Shown: one piece after another, positions 7,086-15,291 of the stretch
Numbering within the stretch: position 1 is the stretch's first letter
How the letters are laid out: every line of letters begins with the position of its first letter
Source of the DNA: Paracoccaceae bacterium
Lineage (GTDB): Bacteria > Pseudomonadota > Alphaproteobacteria > Rhodobacterales > Rhodobacteraceae
Reading direction: 5' to 3'
Assembly (NCBI GenBank): GCA_020852535.1
Contig: JADZAO010000028.1
Location: 1-21,813 of the forward strand
DNA: 21,813 bases
The notes under the pieces: model-generated
Seen by the model: only the letters and a program-made list of their open reading frames with translations
Told to the model about the DNA's origin: nothing
Databases searched by the model: none
Translations under genes and position numbers: made by a program

Positions 7086-7169
7086 AGCTCTTTTCGCCTT
7101 TCATGCGGGTTCAAATATCCTCGGAAGGGCAGATAACACTCCTGAAATTGGTTAAAAGGCACGGCTTTG

Positions 7170-7188
7170 CAGAAAATTCACTTTTCTG
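7170..7188. repeat. AT-rich hairpin between era and the DUF1491 gene
   Basis: CAGAAAA (7170-7176) and TTTTCTG (7182-7188) form a perfect 7-bp stem with a 5-base loop. It sits about 36 bases past the era stop on the minus strand. It is AT-rich and no T-run follows, so it is a weak transcript-end or attenuator candidate. Confidence 0.35.
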
Positions 7189-7224
7189 TCAGTATGAAAA
7201 TAAGTTGAAGATGGGGCATTAGCC

Positions 7225-8178
7225 TTAGTCGCCGTCTTTAAAATCAAGCCCCATTTCTGAATAACGCTCTTTCTCTTCCAACCAGTTTGGACGCACCTTG
7301 ACCGTCAAAAATAGATGCACCGTGCGGTCAAGGAAGACTGAAATCTCGGCTCTTGCCTGCTTACCAACAGCCTTTATCGTCTCACCGCCCGAACCAAGCA
7401 AAATGCCCTTATGCCCGTCACGCACCACATAGATCACCTGATCAATACGGGTCGAGCCATCCTTGCGGTCTTCCCATTTCTCGGTTTCGACCGTGAGCTG
7501 GTAGGGTAGTTCTTCATGCAAACGCAGGGTCAGCTTTTCGCGAGTCATCTCCGCCGCGATCATCCGCATCGGCAGGTCGGCAATCTGGTCCTCGGGATAG
7601 AACCATTCGCTTGCCGGAACCTCCTTTGCCAGCCAATCGCGCAGATCATCGACACCATAACCACGTTTGGCACTGATAATGAAGGTGCGCGCAAACGGGA
7701 AGGCTTCGTTCATGGATTCCGTCAGGCATAATAGGTTTTCGGCCTTGATTCTGTCGATTTTGTTGATTGCAAGCACCACCTGCATTTTACGCGGAATTTT
7801 GTCCTTAAGGTTATCTATGATGCCCTTTACGCCCTCGGTTATCCCGCGATGTGCCTCGATTAACAGCACGATGATATCGGCATCTGCCGCCCCACCCCAT
7901 GCAGCGGAGACCATCGCTCGATCAAGTCTGCGGCGTGGAACAAACAAGCCCGGCGTATCGATAAACACGATCTGTGACTGTCCCGCCATGCAAACACCAC
8001 GGATGCGCGATCGTGTAGTCTGCACTTTGTGCGTGACAATCGACACCTTGGCCCCAACCATCCGGTTCAGCAGCGTTGATTTACCAGCGTTTGGCTCGCC
8101 AATTAGGGCAACGAAGCCCGCACGTTTCGGATCAAGGTCTTCAGTGGTTCTGGTCGACTGGCCGAGATCATCAGTCAT
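7225..8178 (-). CDS. era: GTPase Era
   Basis: Era is a GTPase that binds the 3' end of 16S rRNA and assists 30S assembly. The protein has 317 residues from the ATG at 8178, a normal length. GTPase motifs are complete: G1 GEPNAGKST (about 27-35), switch I with KVQTTRSRIRG, G3 DTPG (about 74-77), G4 NKID (about 139-142) and G5 near ISAKRGYG. The C-terminal KH domain has GHKGILLGSGGETIKAVG (about 255-272) with its GxxG loop. The start overlaps the last 8 bases of rnc (ATGACTGA), so the genes are probably translationally coupled. Confidence 0.98.
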   Translation of the reverse strand: MTDDLGQSTRTTEDLDPKRAGFVALIGEPNAGKSTLLNRMVGAKVSIVTHKVQTTRSRIRGVCMAGQSQIVFIDTPGLFVPRRRLDRAMVSAAWGGAADADIIVLLIEAHRGITEGVKGIIDNLKDKIPRKMQVVLAINKIDRIKAENLLCLTESMNEAFPFARTFIISAKRGYGVDDLRDWLAKEVPASEWFYPEDQIADLPMRMIAAEMTREKLTLRLHEELPYQLTVETEKWEDRKDGSTRIDQVIYVVRDGHKGILLGSGGETIKAVGKQARAEISVFLDRTVHLFLTVKVRPNWLEEKERYSEMGLDFKDGD

Positions 8179-8875
8179 TCTCGGCCTCCATGCGAGCAAG
8201 AAGCGTCCGCGCCGCTATTTGTTCTGCTGCGCGTTTACCGCTGGCACGACCTGTCGCGGATTGACCCGTCTTCAAGCGGACCTCGACGGTGAAAATGGGC
8301 TTATGATCGGGGCCTTCCCTATCGGTCTCGAGATACGTAGGTTGCGGCAGGCCACGAGCTTGCGCCCATTCCTGAAGCGCAGATTTCGGGTCGCGGGCAT
8401 TGGCTTCGGCATTAGCAATACGGCTACCCCAGAGACGCAGCACCATGTCGCGGGCAACCTCAAAGCCTGCATCTAGATAGACGGCGGCGATCAACGCTTC
8501 CATTGCGTCGCCAAGTAGCGCCTCTTTTCGACGCCCGCCAGAGAGCATTTCTGAGCGCCCCAGTTTTAGCACATCACCCAAACCCACCTCGCGAGCAACC
8601 TCAGCACAGGTCTCCTGTCGCACCAGCGCGTTGAAGCGCGGAGCAAGCTTACCTTCCGCAGCCTTATCATCGGCGTGAAACAGCGCAGTTGCTATCGAAA
8701 GTCCAAGAACACGATCACCAAGAAATTCAAACCGTTCGTTCGAGGGTCGCGTAGGCGACGAGATCGAAGAATGCGTAACAGCTCGCAACAAAAGCTCCGG
8801 ACGACAGAAGTCATGTCCGATGCAAGTCGAAAATGCCACAAGTTCCGCAGAGAGTTTTATCCTTGGACGGTTCAC
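8171..8875 (-). CDS. rnc: Ribonuclease III
   Basis: RNase III cuts double-stranded RNA, processing rRNA precursors and regulating mRNAs. The 234-residue protein has the signature NERFEFLGDRVLGL (about 46-59) with the catalytic Glu/Asp, and the second acidic pair in LLGDAMEALIAAVYLD (Asp about 123, Glu about 126). The double-stranded RNA-binding domain occupies about residues 160-234 (KSALQEWAQ, then VRLKTGQSATGRASGKRAAE). The start is a GTG at 8875, overlapping the lepB TGA by four bases (GTGA). Its stop overlaps the era start. lepB-rnc-era is a widely conserved order. Confidence 0.98.
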   Translation of the reverse strand: MNRPRIKLSAELVAFSTCIGHDFCRPELLLRAVTHSSISSPTRPSNERFEFLGDRVLGLSIATALFHADDKAAEGKLAPRFNALVRQETCAEVAREVGLGDVLKLGRSEMLSGGRRKEALLGDAMEALIAAVYLDAGFEVARDMVLRLWGSRIANAEANARDPKSALQEWAQARGLPQPTYLETDREGPDHKPIFTVEVRLKTGQSATGRASGKRAAEQIAARTLLARMEAEND

Positions 8876-9663
8876 TCGATCGCCTTAAAAAAACGGTCGG
8901 CCCGCCATGTCCAGAAATAGAGCATCGACTGTCCGGCAGACGAGAAGATCACGCGGTCGGCGCGACCGATCAAGTATTCGGCAGGGATGAAGCCTACACC
9001 GCCCACGGCCTGATCGAAGCGACTGTCCTGCGAATTGTCACGATTATCACCCATGAAAAAGTAATGCCCCGGTGGCACTGTGAATACATCTGTGTTGTCG
9101 ACAAAGCCGTTGTCGTCGATGTTGAGCACGTTGTGCTTAACGCCGTTTGGTAGAGTTTCGACAGATCGGCTGCTAGTACAGATGCCGCCTTCGCCAACAG
9201 AGCCGTTCTCACAGCGCGGCAAGTTAGCCATCGGCCCTTGCTTTTCATAGATTTCTTCGAAAATGCCTGCCGCTTTCTGTGGAACTTCAGTGCCGTTCAG
9301 AAAAACGACGCCATTCTTCATTTGTACTGTATCACCCGGTAGGCCGATCAAGCGCTTGATAAAATCAGTACCGTTCACAGGATGACGGAATACCACCACA
9401 TCTCCGCGTTCGGGTTCACTGCCGAGGATGCGACCCGAGATTGGGCATAAAGAAAAGGGGCAGGAATAGCGCGAATAACCATAGGCCATCTTGTTGACAA
9501 AAAGGAAATCACCAATCAGCAGCGTGTCCTTCATTGAGCCTGATGGAATCCAAAAAGGCTGAAAAAAAAGGGTGCGGAACAGCCCCGAGATCAGCAATGC
9601 ATATACGACCGTCTTGATCGTTTCGACCAGACCGCCGTCGGCCTTTGCCGTGTTTTTAGTCAT
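8872..9663 (-). CDS. lepB: Signal peptidase I
   Basis: This membrane-bound serine/lysine protease removes signal peptides from exported proteins. The protein has 263 residues from the ATG at 9663. One N-terminal membrane segment (about 17-36) is followed by box B IPSGSMKDTLLIGDF with the catalytic Ser (about 43), and box D RGDVVVFRHP...DFIKRLIGLPGD with the catalytic Lys (about 103). Box E is GDNRDNSQDSR (about 205-215). The insert between about 115 and 195 carries two Cys pairs' worth of residues (CPFSLC, CENGSVGEGGIC), plausible for a periplasmic disulphide. The in-frame codons up to 9696 (MCGCAFGKELS) are not needed and lack family similarity. Confidence 0.97.
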   Translation of the reverse strand: MTKNTAKADGGLVETIKTVVYALLISGLFRTLFFQPFWIPSGSMKDTLLIGDFLFVNKMAYGYSRYSCPFSLCPISGRILGSEPERGDVVVFRHPVNGTDFIKRLIGLPGDTVQMKNGVVFLNGTEVPQKAAGIFEEIYEKQGPMANLPRCENGSVGEGGICTSSRSVETLPNGVKHNVLNIDDNGFVDNTDVFTVPPGHYFFMGDNRDNSQDSRFDQAVGGVGFIPAEYLIGRADRVIFSSAGQSMLYFWTWRADRFFKAIE

Positions 9664-9754
9664 ACTTAGTTCTTTCCCAAAAGCACAACCGCACAAACAG
9701 CGGTAATCGGCGCTACATGCGCGGGCCCGAAGGCCGTGTCAAGTTCGGCAGATA

Positions 9755-10180
9755 TTACGTTGCTAATGGGACAACCGCAGCCAAAGGCCGAGCTTCGATT
9801 ATTACGAAGGCCTGTGCCCAAGGATGATCATCAGTTAGCGTCACATGGATTACCGCCTCAAAACCAGCAGGTGTCATCGCGGCGAGTCGTTCTGCCGCCC
9901 ATCCGGTGACATGCATCACTGGCTGACCGGACCGAAGGTTCAATCCGGCCATATCTTTCCACGAAATACCCATGCGTAGACCGGTGCCCAGCGCCTTGGA
10001 GCAAGCCTCTTTGGCGGCCCAGCGTTTGGCATAAGTGGCGGCTACGGTACGTAGGCGGCTGTTTGCTTTGCGCTGTTCATGTTCAGTAAAGACACGAGTT
10101 AGAAAACGATCGCCGAAGCGGGTGATCGTCGCCGCAATTCGTTCGATGTTGGCGAGGTCTGATCCGATGCCGAGGATCAT
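9755..10180 (-). CDS. acpS: Holo-[acyl-carrier-protein] synthase
   Basis: AcpS transfers 4'-phosphopantetheine from CoA to apo-ACP, activating it for fatty acid synthesis. The protein has 141 residues from the ATG at 10180. It contains the N-terminal MILGIGSDLANIERI with the magnesium-binding Asp (about 8), RFLTRVFTEHEQ, and YAKRWAAKEACSKALGTG with the second metal-binding Glu (about 58). The start at 10180 is preferred over 10189 because it gives the canonical GIGSDL N-terminus. The Shine-Dalgarno is weak. It lies 61 bases downstream of pdxJ and 91 bases upstream of lepB in the same direction. Confidence 0.96.
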   Translation of the reverse strand: MILGIGSDLANIERIAATITRFGDRFLTRVFTEHEQRKANSRLRTVAATYAKRWAAKEACSKALGTGLRMGISWKDMAGLNLRSGQPVMHVTGWAAERLAAMTPAGFEAVIHVTLTDDHPWAQAFVIIEARPLAAVVPLAT

Positions 10181-10241
10181 GCGACACACACCAAGATTTT
10201 CGCGAAAAATGCGACGGCTAGATTATTTGCAGAAAGATCCG

Positions 10242-11000
10242 TCACGCTATCTCCTCACGAGCAATATCCATGCGACGGCGCATTTCGTCCAGCGCACCTT
10301 CCAACCCGAGAAAGACCGCCTCACCGATCAGAAAATGACCGATGTTCAGTTCCATCACCTCGGGCATAGCAGCGATAGGGCCCACATTGTCATAGGTCAG
10401 GCCGTGGCCCGCATGGACTTCCATTCCCAGCGAATGTGCCAGCGCGGCACCGCGCCGCAAACCATTAAGTTCGGCTTCCGCTTCAGAAAATCGCTCTTTG
10501 GCATGAAATTCCGAATAAAGTCCCGTGTGAAGTTCCACCACCGCAGCACCAACGGCGGCACAGGCTTTGATCTGGTGAATGTCGTGGCTAATAAACATTG
10601 ACACGCGGCAGCCCGCCATTGTCAGTTCGCCCACATAATCAGTCAGCCGAGCCTGATCAGCGGCGACATCTAAACCCCCTTCGGTCGTACGTTCCTCACG
10701 CTTTTCGGGGACAAGGCAAACAGCATGCGGTCGCAGTCGCAAAGCGATGGCCTTCATCTCTTCGGTTGCAGCGCATTCAAAGTTCAAAGGAATCGCAAGG
10801 CCCGCCTGCAGTGCCTCAATATCGGAGTCGCGAATGTGACGGCGATCTTCGCGCATATGTGCGGTGATGCCATCGGCCCCCGCCGCCTCGGCTAGGAGGG
10901 CCGCACGCAGCGGATCTGGCCAAACCGAACCGCGCGCATTACGGAGCGTTGCCACATGGTCGATGTTCACGCCAAGTCGCAGTCGTCCGAGGGGTTTCAT
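10242..11000 (-). CDS. pdxJ: Pyridoxine 5'-phosphate synthase
   Basis: PdxJ condenses 1-deoxy-D-xylulose 5-phosphate with the product of PdxA to make pyridoxine 5'-phosphate, the last ring-forming step of the DXP-dependent vitamin B6 pathway. The 252-residue TIM-barrel protein has LGVNIDHVATLRNARG near the N-terminus, ITAHMREDRRHI, LVPEKREERTTEGGLDV, ELHTGLYSEFHA, VHAGHGLTYDN and ELNIGHFLIGEAVF, all typical PdxJ blocks containing the conserved His and Glu catalytic residues. AAAGGACC precedes the ATG at good spacing. It sits between the DUF2062 gene and acpS, a pairing (pdxJ-acpS) also seen in gammaproteobacteria. Confidence 0.98.
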   Translation of the reverse strand: MKPLGRLRLGVNIDHVATLRNARGSVWPDPLRAALLAEAAGADGITAHMREDRRHIRDSDIEALQAGLAIPLNFECAATEEMKAIALRLRPHAVCLVPEKREERTTEGGLDVAADQARLTDYVGELTMAGCRVSMFISHDIHQIKACAAVGAAVVELHTGLYSEFHAKERFSEAEAELNGLRRGAALAHSLGMEVHAGHGLTYDNVGPIAAMPEVMELNIGHFLIGEAVFLGLEGALDEMRRRMDIAREEIA

Positions 11001-11053
11001 CGCGTTGGTCCTTTTAAAAGTCTTGACGTGGTATCAGGGCGCAGAGACGTTTC

Positions 11054-11731
11054 CTAATCCCCGCCCTTTAACGTGTCGCGCTTGAGTCTTAAGGTAGCCG
11101 AAGCTAGCGCATTGCGCAGGCTTTTGCGGCGTTCGTAGCGCTCCTTGGACTTGGCAGCGCGCGCCCTCTGGTAGGCCATAATCAAGGGGATGGTCAAGTA
11201 GTAGAACAACAACGATAGCCCAAAACCAGGGATCAACGCGCCAATGAAATATGGTAGATAGATTTCATGCCAGAACTGCACCAACCCGTCCCAACGGGCG
11301 TGTTCGGGACCAAAGATCGCCAGCACGTTGAACCACAAATCTTCGCTCGCATTGGCAAAGGCACGCCCGATATAGGCCCCTGTCAGTGGCTTCTCGATTC
11401 CCATGATCCAATGGCCAAAAGACATAGCAAATACGGCAAAGAAGGGCGTGGTGATCGGGTTGGTGTTGAAGGTCGCTAAAAGCGCTGCAAAAAGGTTACC
11501 GTTTACCGCCCGCGAGGCCACCCATGCGGTGACAAACTGTATACCTGGCAGGGGCAAAAAACCTACTAAAGACCCAGCAAATACCCCGCGTGCAATACGG
11601 TGAGGCTGGTCAGGAAGACGTCGCATTCGGTGCAGCACATATTGCACAGCACGTTTAAAACCACCCTGTGGATAGACCATCTCGTGCGTCCATCTCCACA
11701 GGGTTCGAGGATCGCGCCGCTTGAAAATCAA
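11054..11731 (-). CDS. DUF2062 domain integral membrane protein
   Basis: The 225-residue protein has a basic N-terminus (FKRRDPRTLWRWTHE), the DUF2062 core PHRIARGVFAGSLVGFLPLPG, two or more membrane segments (about 50-110 and about 165-190) including LLATFNTNPITTPFFAVFA, and a long basic C-terminal tail (about 190-225). DUF2062 proteins are inner-membrane proteins of unknown role. The start is unusual: TTG at 11731, supported by GGGAGA six bases upstream and a family-like N-terminus; no in-frame ATG gives this. It lies 36 bases after rsh, and I recall it in the same place in other Rhodobacterales. Confidence 0.9.
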   Translation of the reverse strand: MIFKRRDPRTLWRWTHEMVYPQGGFKRAVQYVLHRMRRLPDQPHRIARGVFAGSLVGFLPLPGIQFVTAWVASRAVNGNLFAALLATFNTNPITTPFFAVFAMSFGHWIMGIEKPLTGAYIGRAFANASEDLWFNVLAIFGPEHARWDGLVQFWHEIYLPYFIGALIPGFGLSLLFYYLTIPLIMAYQRARAAKSKERYERRKSLRNALASATLRLKRDTLKGGD

Positions 11732-11767
11732 ATACCGTCTCCCGAATGACCCCGAACCGTGACTGGC

Positions 11768-13885
11768 TCAGGGCTTACGCGTCATATCGCGGTAGCGAGA
11801 AATCTGCGCCACATCGGTCTCGGCCTCAAGCACGGTCATGACCATGTGCAAATGTTCTACATCGCGAAGATCCACATCAATGATTAACCAATAATAGTCT
11901 GGCTTGCGATCCGTGAATCTCAAGTCCGAGATATTGGCCTTCTGCTCTCCGATCAAGGTGCATATCCGACCTAGAGTACCCGCATCGTTGGAAATGACAA
12001 TTTCAAGGCTGACGGTATGTACCGCAGCATGGCGGCCCGAATGCCAGTGCAGGTCAATCCAGCGATCAGGTTGTTCTTCGAATTCTTCCAGCGCGGGGCA
12101 GTCGATGGAATGTATGACCACATCCTGTCCACGATACGTGATGCCCACAATCCGTTCGCCCGGGACAGGCTGACAACAGGGGGCAAGGCGGAAAGACTGG
12201 TCCTCGGGTAGGCCAATCACGGTACAAGTCCCATCGACCTCCTCCGCTTGTTTGCCGACAAGGTTGGGATAAAGTAGATCCACCACCCGGCGGGCGGTCA
12301 CTTTGGCCGACCCGAGACGGGCCATCAGGTCCATTTCGTCGGCCAAACCCATCATCTTCGCCGCCGTACGTAGCGCCTTGTCAGTGGCTTTCTTGCCAAC
12401 ATGGTCAAAAGCCGCGCGTGCGAGTTCCTGACCGAGCTTTACAAAACGACCACGATCCTCTTCGCGCAAACTTTTGCGGATCGCGGCTTTAGCACGGCCT
12501 GTCGTTACGATATCAATCCAGCTCGACTGTGGGCGCTGACCCTCGGCAGTAATAATCTCAACCGACTGCCCGTTTTTCAGGCGAGTCCAAAGTGGCACGC
12601 GTATGCCGTCGATTTTAGCTGAGATACAAGAATTGCCGATGCGTGTATGGATTGCATAGGCATAATCTAAGGGAGTAGCGCCACGCGGAAGCTGGATCAT
12701 GTCACCCTTGGGCGTAAAGCAAAACACCTGATCGGAGTAAATTTCCATCTTCACGTGTTCAAGAAATTCGTCATGGTCATCTTCGTTGAAACGCTCGGCT
12801 AGTGTGACGATCCAATTCGCCGGATCGACGGCAAAGGGATTGATAGCCCGCACACCCTCACGATAGCTCCAATGCGCTGCAACACCAGCTTCGGCAACTT
12901 CATGCATCTCGCGAGTGCGTATCTGCACTTCGACCCCCTTGCCATCACGACCAGACACGGTGGTGTGGATCGAACTGTAGCCGTTATTCTTGGGTTGGCT
13001 GATATAATCCTTAAACCGGCCCGGAACAGCCTGCCAGTGCCCGTGAATCACGCCAAGGATACGGTAGCAATCAGCAACCGACCCGCAGATAACGCGAAAA
13101 CCATAAATGTCCGAAAGGCGAGAAAAAGCGAGGTCTTTTTCCTGCATCTTGCGCCAGATGGAATAGGGCTTTTTCGCACGACCATAAACATCGGCGTCGA
13201 TATTAGCTTTTTCCAGTTCAGTACGAATATCAACGGTAATCTTGTGCACCACATCGCCCGTTTCGCGCTGCAACGTGATGAACCGACGGATAATGGAATT
13301 GCGTGCTTCGGGATTTAACACACGAAAAGCGAGGTCTTCTAGTTCTTCCCGCATCCATTGCATCCCCATGCGTCCTGCAAGCGGGGCGAAGATTTCCATC
13401 GTTTCACGAGCCTTCTGGGCCTGTTTTTCCGGCGACATCGACTTGATAGTGCGCATATTGTGCAAACGGTCGGCGAGCTTAACCAAAATCACACGCAGGT
13501 CTTTTGACATGGCCATAAAAAGCTTACGAAAATTCTCGGCTTGCTGACTTTGCGCCGACGACAGTTGCAGGTTTGTAAGCTTGGTTACCCCATCGACCAG
13601 TTCGGCCACTTCGTTCCCGAACAGCTCGGCCACTTCGGCATAGGTCGACCGCGTGTCTTCGATGGTATCATGCATAAGGGCGGTGATGATGCTCGCATCA
13701 TCCAGCCGCTGTTCGGTCAGGATTGCCGCAACCGCCACGGGATGGGTAAAGTAGGGCTCACCCGATTTACGCACCTGCCCCTCATGCATCTGGAATCCAT
13801 AGGTATAAGCCTTGCGGATCAGGTCGGCATTGGTGCGCGGATTATAGTTGCGGACGAGGGCGATGAGGTCTTCGACGTCAATCAT
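11768..13885 (-). CDS. rsh: Bifunctional (p)ppGpp synthetase/hydrolase (RelA/SpoT homologue)
   Basis: The single Rsh enzyme of alphaproteobacteria makes and degrades (p)ppGpp in the stringent response. The ORF gives 705 or 706 residues. The N-terminal HD hydrolase domain is intact: YFTHPVAVA, ALMHDTIEDT (His-Asp about 73-74) and LADRLHNMRTI. The synthetase domain has AKKPYSIWRKM, DIYGFRVI, NNGYSSIHTT and EVQIRTREMHEVAEAGVAAHW. The key loop is RFKD (about 291-294), the RxKD form found in bifunctional enzymes rather than the ExDD of monofunctional RelA. A TGS domain (FCFTPKGDMIQLPRGATPLD) and a C-terminal ACT domain follow. ATG codons lie at 13888 and 13885; the second is spaced better from GGGG and gives the usual MIDVEDLIAL. 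A strong hairpin separates it from rpoZ. Confidence 0.97.
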   Translation of the reverse strand: MIDVEDLIALVRNYNPRTNADLIRKAYTYGFQMHEGQVRKSGEPYFTHPVAVAAILTEQRLDDASIITALMHDTIEDTRSTYAEVAELFGNEVAELVDGVTKLTNLQLSSAQSQQAENFRKLFMAMSKDLRVILVKLADRLHNMRTIKSMSPEKQAQKARETMEIFAPLAGRMGMQWMREELEDLAFRVLNPEARNSIIRRFITLQRETGDVVHKITVDIRTELEKANIDADVYGRAKKPYSIWRKMQEKDLAFSRLSDIYGFRVICGSVADCYRILGVIHGHWQAVPGRFKDYISQPKNNGYSSIHTTVSGRDGKGVEVQIRTREMHEVAEAGVAAHWSYREGVRAINPFAVDPANWIVTLAERFNEDDHDEFLEHVKMEIYSDQVFCFTPKGDMIQLPRGATPLDYAYAIHTRIGNSCISAKIDGIRVPLWTRLKNGQSVEIITAEGQRPQSSWIDIVTTGRAKAAIRKSLREEDRGRFVKLGQELARAAFDHVGKKATDKALRTAAKMMGLADEMDLMARLGSAKVTARRVVDLLYPNLVGKQAEEVDGTCTVIGLPEDQSFRLAPCCQPVPGERIVGITYRGQDVVIHSIDCPALEEFEEQPDRWIDLHWHSGRHAAVHTVSLEIVISNDAGTLGRICTLIGEQKANISDLRFTDRKPDYYWLIIDVDLRDVEHLHMVMTVLEAETDVAQISRYRDMTRKP

Positions 13886-13900
13886 CATCGCCCCGCATAG

Positions 13901-13920
13901 GGTCGGCCCAAAGGCCGACC
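13901..13920. other. Strong GC-rich hairpin between rpoZ and rsh
   Basis: GGTCGGCC (13901-13908) and GGCCGACC (13913-13920) are exact reverse complements around a 4-base loop. It starts two bases after the rpoZ stop and ends about 12 bases before the rsh start on the minus strand. The transcript lacks a following T-run, so it looks like an RNA processing or stability barrier, or a partial attenuator, rather than a full terminator. Confidence 0.6.
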
Positions 13921-13922
13921 TG

Positions 13923-14276
13923 TCACTTTTCGCCTTGCGCTTTCATCAATGCGCGCAACAGCTTTTCTTCTGACATATCATCCTGCATCGGACGATCCGT
14001 CTCACCTGACATCAAAAGAGCCATCTGATCTTCTTCTGGCTCGTCGACCTCAATTTGAGTCTGATACGATTCGATCATCCGCTCACGCAGGGCCTCAGCG
14101 GACTGAGTTTCCTCAGCAATCTCACGCAAAGAGACGACGGGATTCTTGTCGTTGTTGCGATCGATGGTTAGAGGAGAGCCTGACTGGATCTCACGAGCCC
14201 GATGCGCAGCGAGAATTACCAGTTCAAATCGGTTTGGCACTTTATCAACGCAATCTTCGACCGTCACGCGGGCCAT
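13923..14276 (-). CDS. rpoZ: RNA polymerase omega subunit
   Basis: The omega subunit binds beta' and helps RNA polymerase assembly; it also forms part of a (p)ppGpp site in some bacteria. The 117-residue protein begins with MARVTVEDCVDKVPNRFELV, then ILAAHRAREIQSG and DKNPVVSLREIAEE, all canonical. The C-terminal acidic tail (about 75-117) is of the alphaproteobacterial type. GGAG precedes the ATG. It is the first gene of the run towards rsh, coupling of transcription and ppGpp genes that is common in proteobacteria. Confidence 0.98.
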   Translation of the reverse strand: MARVTVEDCVDKVPNRFELVILAAHRAREIQSGSPLTIDRNNDKNPVVSLREIAEETQSAEALRERMIESYQTQIEVDEPEEDQMALLMSGETDRPMQDDMSEEKLLRALMKAQGEK

Positions 14277-14312
14277 ATGCTACTCCAATTCGAATGGGGG
14301 CAATAGACAATC

Positions 14313-14341
14313 TTTCTAATCGTAGGCTTTGATCTTTACAA
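14313..14341 (-). promoter_or_regulatory. Weak candidate promoter for rpoZ
   Basis: On the minus strand TTGTAA and TAGAAA are separated by 17 bases, just upstream of rpoZ. The -10 match is poor, but it lies in the 73-base folK-rpoZ gap and would place the transcript start about 30 bases before the ATG. Read-through from folK is the alternative. Confidence 0.3.
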
Positions 14342-14349
14342 GCGTTGAA

Positions 14350-14931
14350 TCAAACCGCTAGCGGAACGATCTGATCGTGGTCACTAGCAGGAATAGCCGC
14401 AAGCATTTCAAGTATAGTGAGACCAAGCAAAGGATGGCGCCAATCAGGGGCTACATCGACCAACGGGACCAAAAAGAAAGCGCGGTCTTGTAGACGTGGA
14501 TGGGGCAGAATCAGTTGGTTGGGCGTTTGTGTCCGCTGCTTGGCAGGGTCGAGATTTCGCCAGCAAGTCTGAGTTGCAACATCGGGCAGCACAGTCGCGC
14601 CAAAAGCGACAAGATCAAGGTCGAGCGTCCGCATTCCCCAGCGTTGTTCGCGCTTACGACCAAAATTATCTTCAATCAAGTGCAACAACGCTAGAGTGCG
14701 AGCCGCATCCCATCCCACAGGAATTGGTCCAGCTGCAGCGACATTCACATAATCGGGACCGGCCCCAGCAGGAAAGCAAGGAGTAGCATAGAATTTGCTA
14801 AAATTAAGAGTAGAAAGCCCTGCATCACACAGAGCGGAACAGGCCAAGCGCAGCGTGGTTGTCGGTGATTGGTCGCCAAGTGGCAAGTTTGCGCCCATTA
14901 CAACCAGTAGTTGATCAGATAAGGAGGTCAA
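14350..14931 (-). CDS. folK: 2-amino-4-hydroxy-6-hydroxymethyldihydropteridine pyrophosphokinase (HPPK)
   Basis: FolK pyrophosphorylates 6-hydroxymethyl-7,8-dihydropterin with ATP, the step before dihydropteroate synthase in folate synthesis. The 193-residue protein has the N-terminal strand LLVVMGANLPLG, FPAGAGPDYVNVAA, the HPPK signature RWGMRTLDLDLVAF with the metal-binding aspartates, and LILPHPRLQDRAFFLVPL. It starts at a TTG at 14931, preceded by AAAGG; an in-frame stop just upstream rules out any longer start, and the first internal ATG falls inside the conserved first strand. It is divergent from purC across a 360-base gap. Confidence 0.95.
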   Translation of the reverse strand: MTSLSDQLLVVMGANLPLGDQSPTTTLRLACSALCDAGLSTLNFSKFYATPCFPAGAGPDYVNVAAAGPIPVGWDAARTLALLHLIEDNFGRKREQRWGMRTLDLDLVAFGATVLPDVATQTCWRNLDPAKQRTQTPNQLILPHPRLQDRAFFLVPLVDVAPDWRHPLLGLTILEMLAAIPASDHDQIVPLAV

Positions 14932-15291
14932 ATACCGAGCCTTTCATATATCTTATCTGTCGCGGCCCAGATTGAATAATTGCGCGCTGATTTAAATACA
15001 GCACTAAAAGCTATTGCTTTGTGGCAAACAGCCAGATTGGCAATGTGCAGAACGAACGCCAATAATCTAAATGAAAAATCTTCTTCACCGTTTTGCATAA
15101 ACCGCTAACTACCCCTATACTCGCAAGCGAACCGCCCGAGAATATTTAAACGAGCGCAAATAGTAAGCAAATTTTAACACTTTTTCATATATTATGTGCA
15201 CCACCTGTACATCAGGAAATTCCTCTCGCTACGCTTGACTTCGTCCCCCTGCCACCGCATCACGCCGCATTACCAGCCGCAGGGAAAAACC
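14932..15291. other. AT-rich 360-base divergent gap between folK and purC
   Basis: The gap holds a good purC promoter (15093-15121) and a long leader. The codons from 15196 are in frame with purC, but the resulting sequence (LYIRKFLSLRLTSS) looks unlike the family N-terminus. A weak folK promoter may lie near 14945-14970 on the minus strand. No small gene or riboswitch fold is recognised. Confidence 0.5.
15093..15121 (+). promoter_or_regulatory. Good sigma70-type promoter candidate for purC
   Basis: TTGCAT (15093-15098) and TATACT (15116-15121) are separated by exactly 17 bases, a near-consensus match. Transcription would begin near 15128, giving a leader of about 164 bases before the purC ATG. 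Confidence 0.55.

Noticed and set aside
7667..8476. 269-codon plus-strand ORF opposite era and rnc
   Set aside because: It is antisense to two fully intact genes with clear motifs. Its translation has no recognisable domain and unnatural composition.
15196..15291. 32-residue extension of PurC from the ATG at 15196
   Set aside because: The residues do not look like PurC, and the ATG at 15292 has the better ribosome-binding site AGGGAAA.
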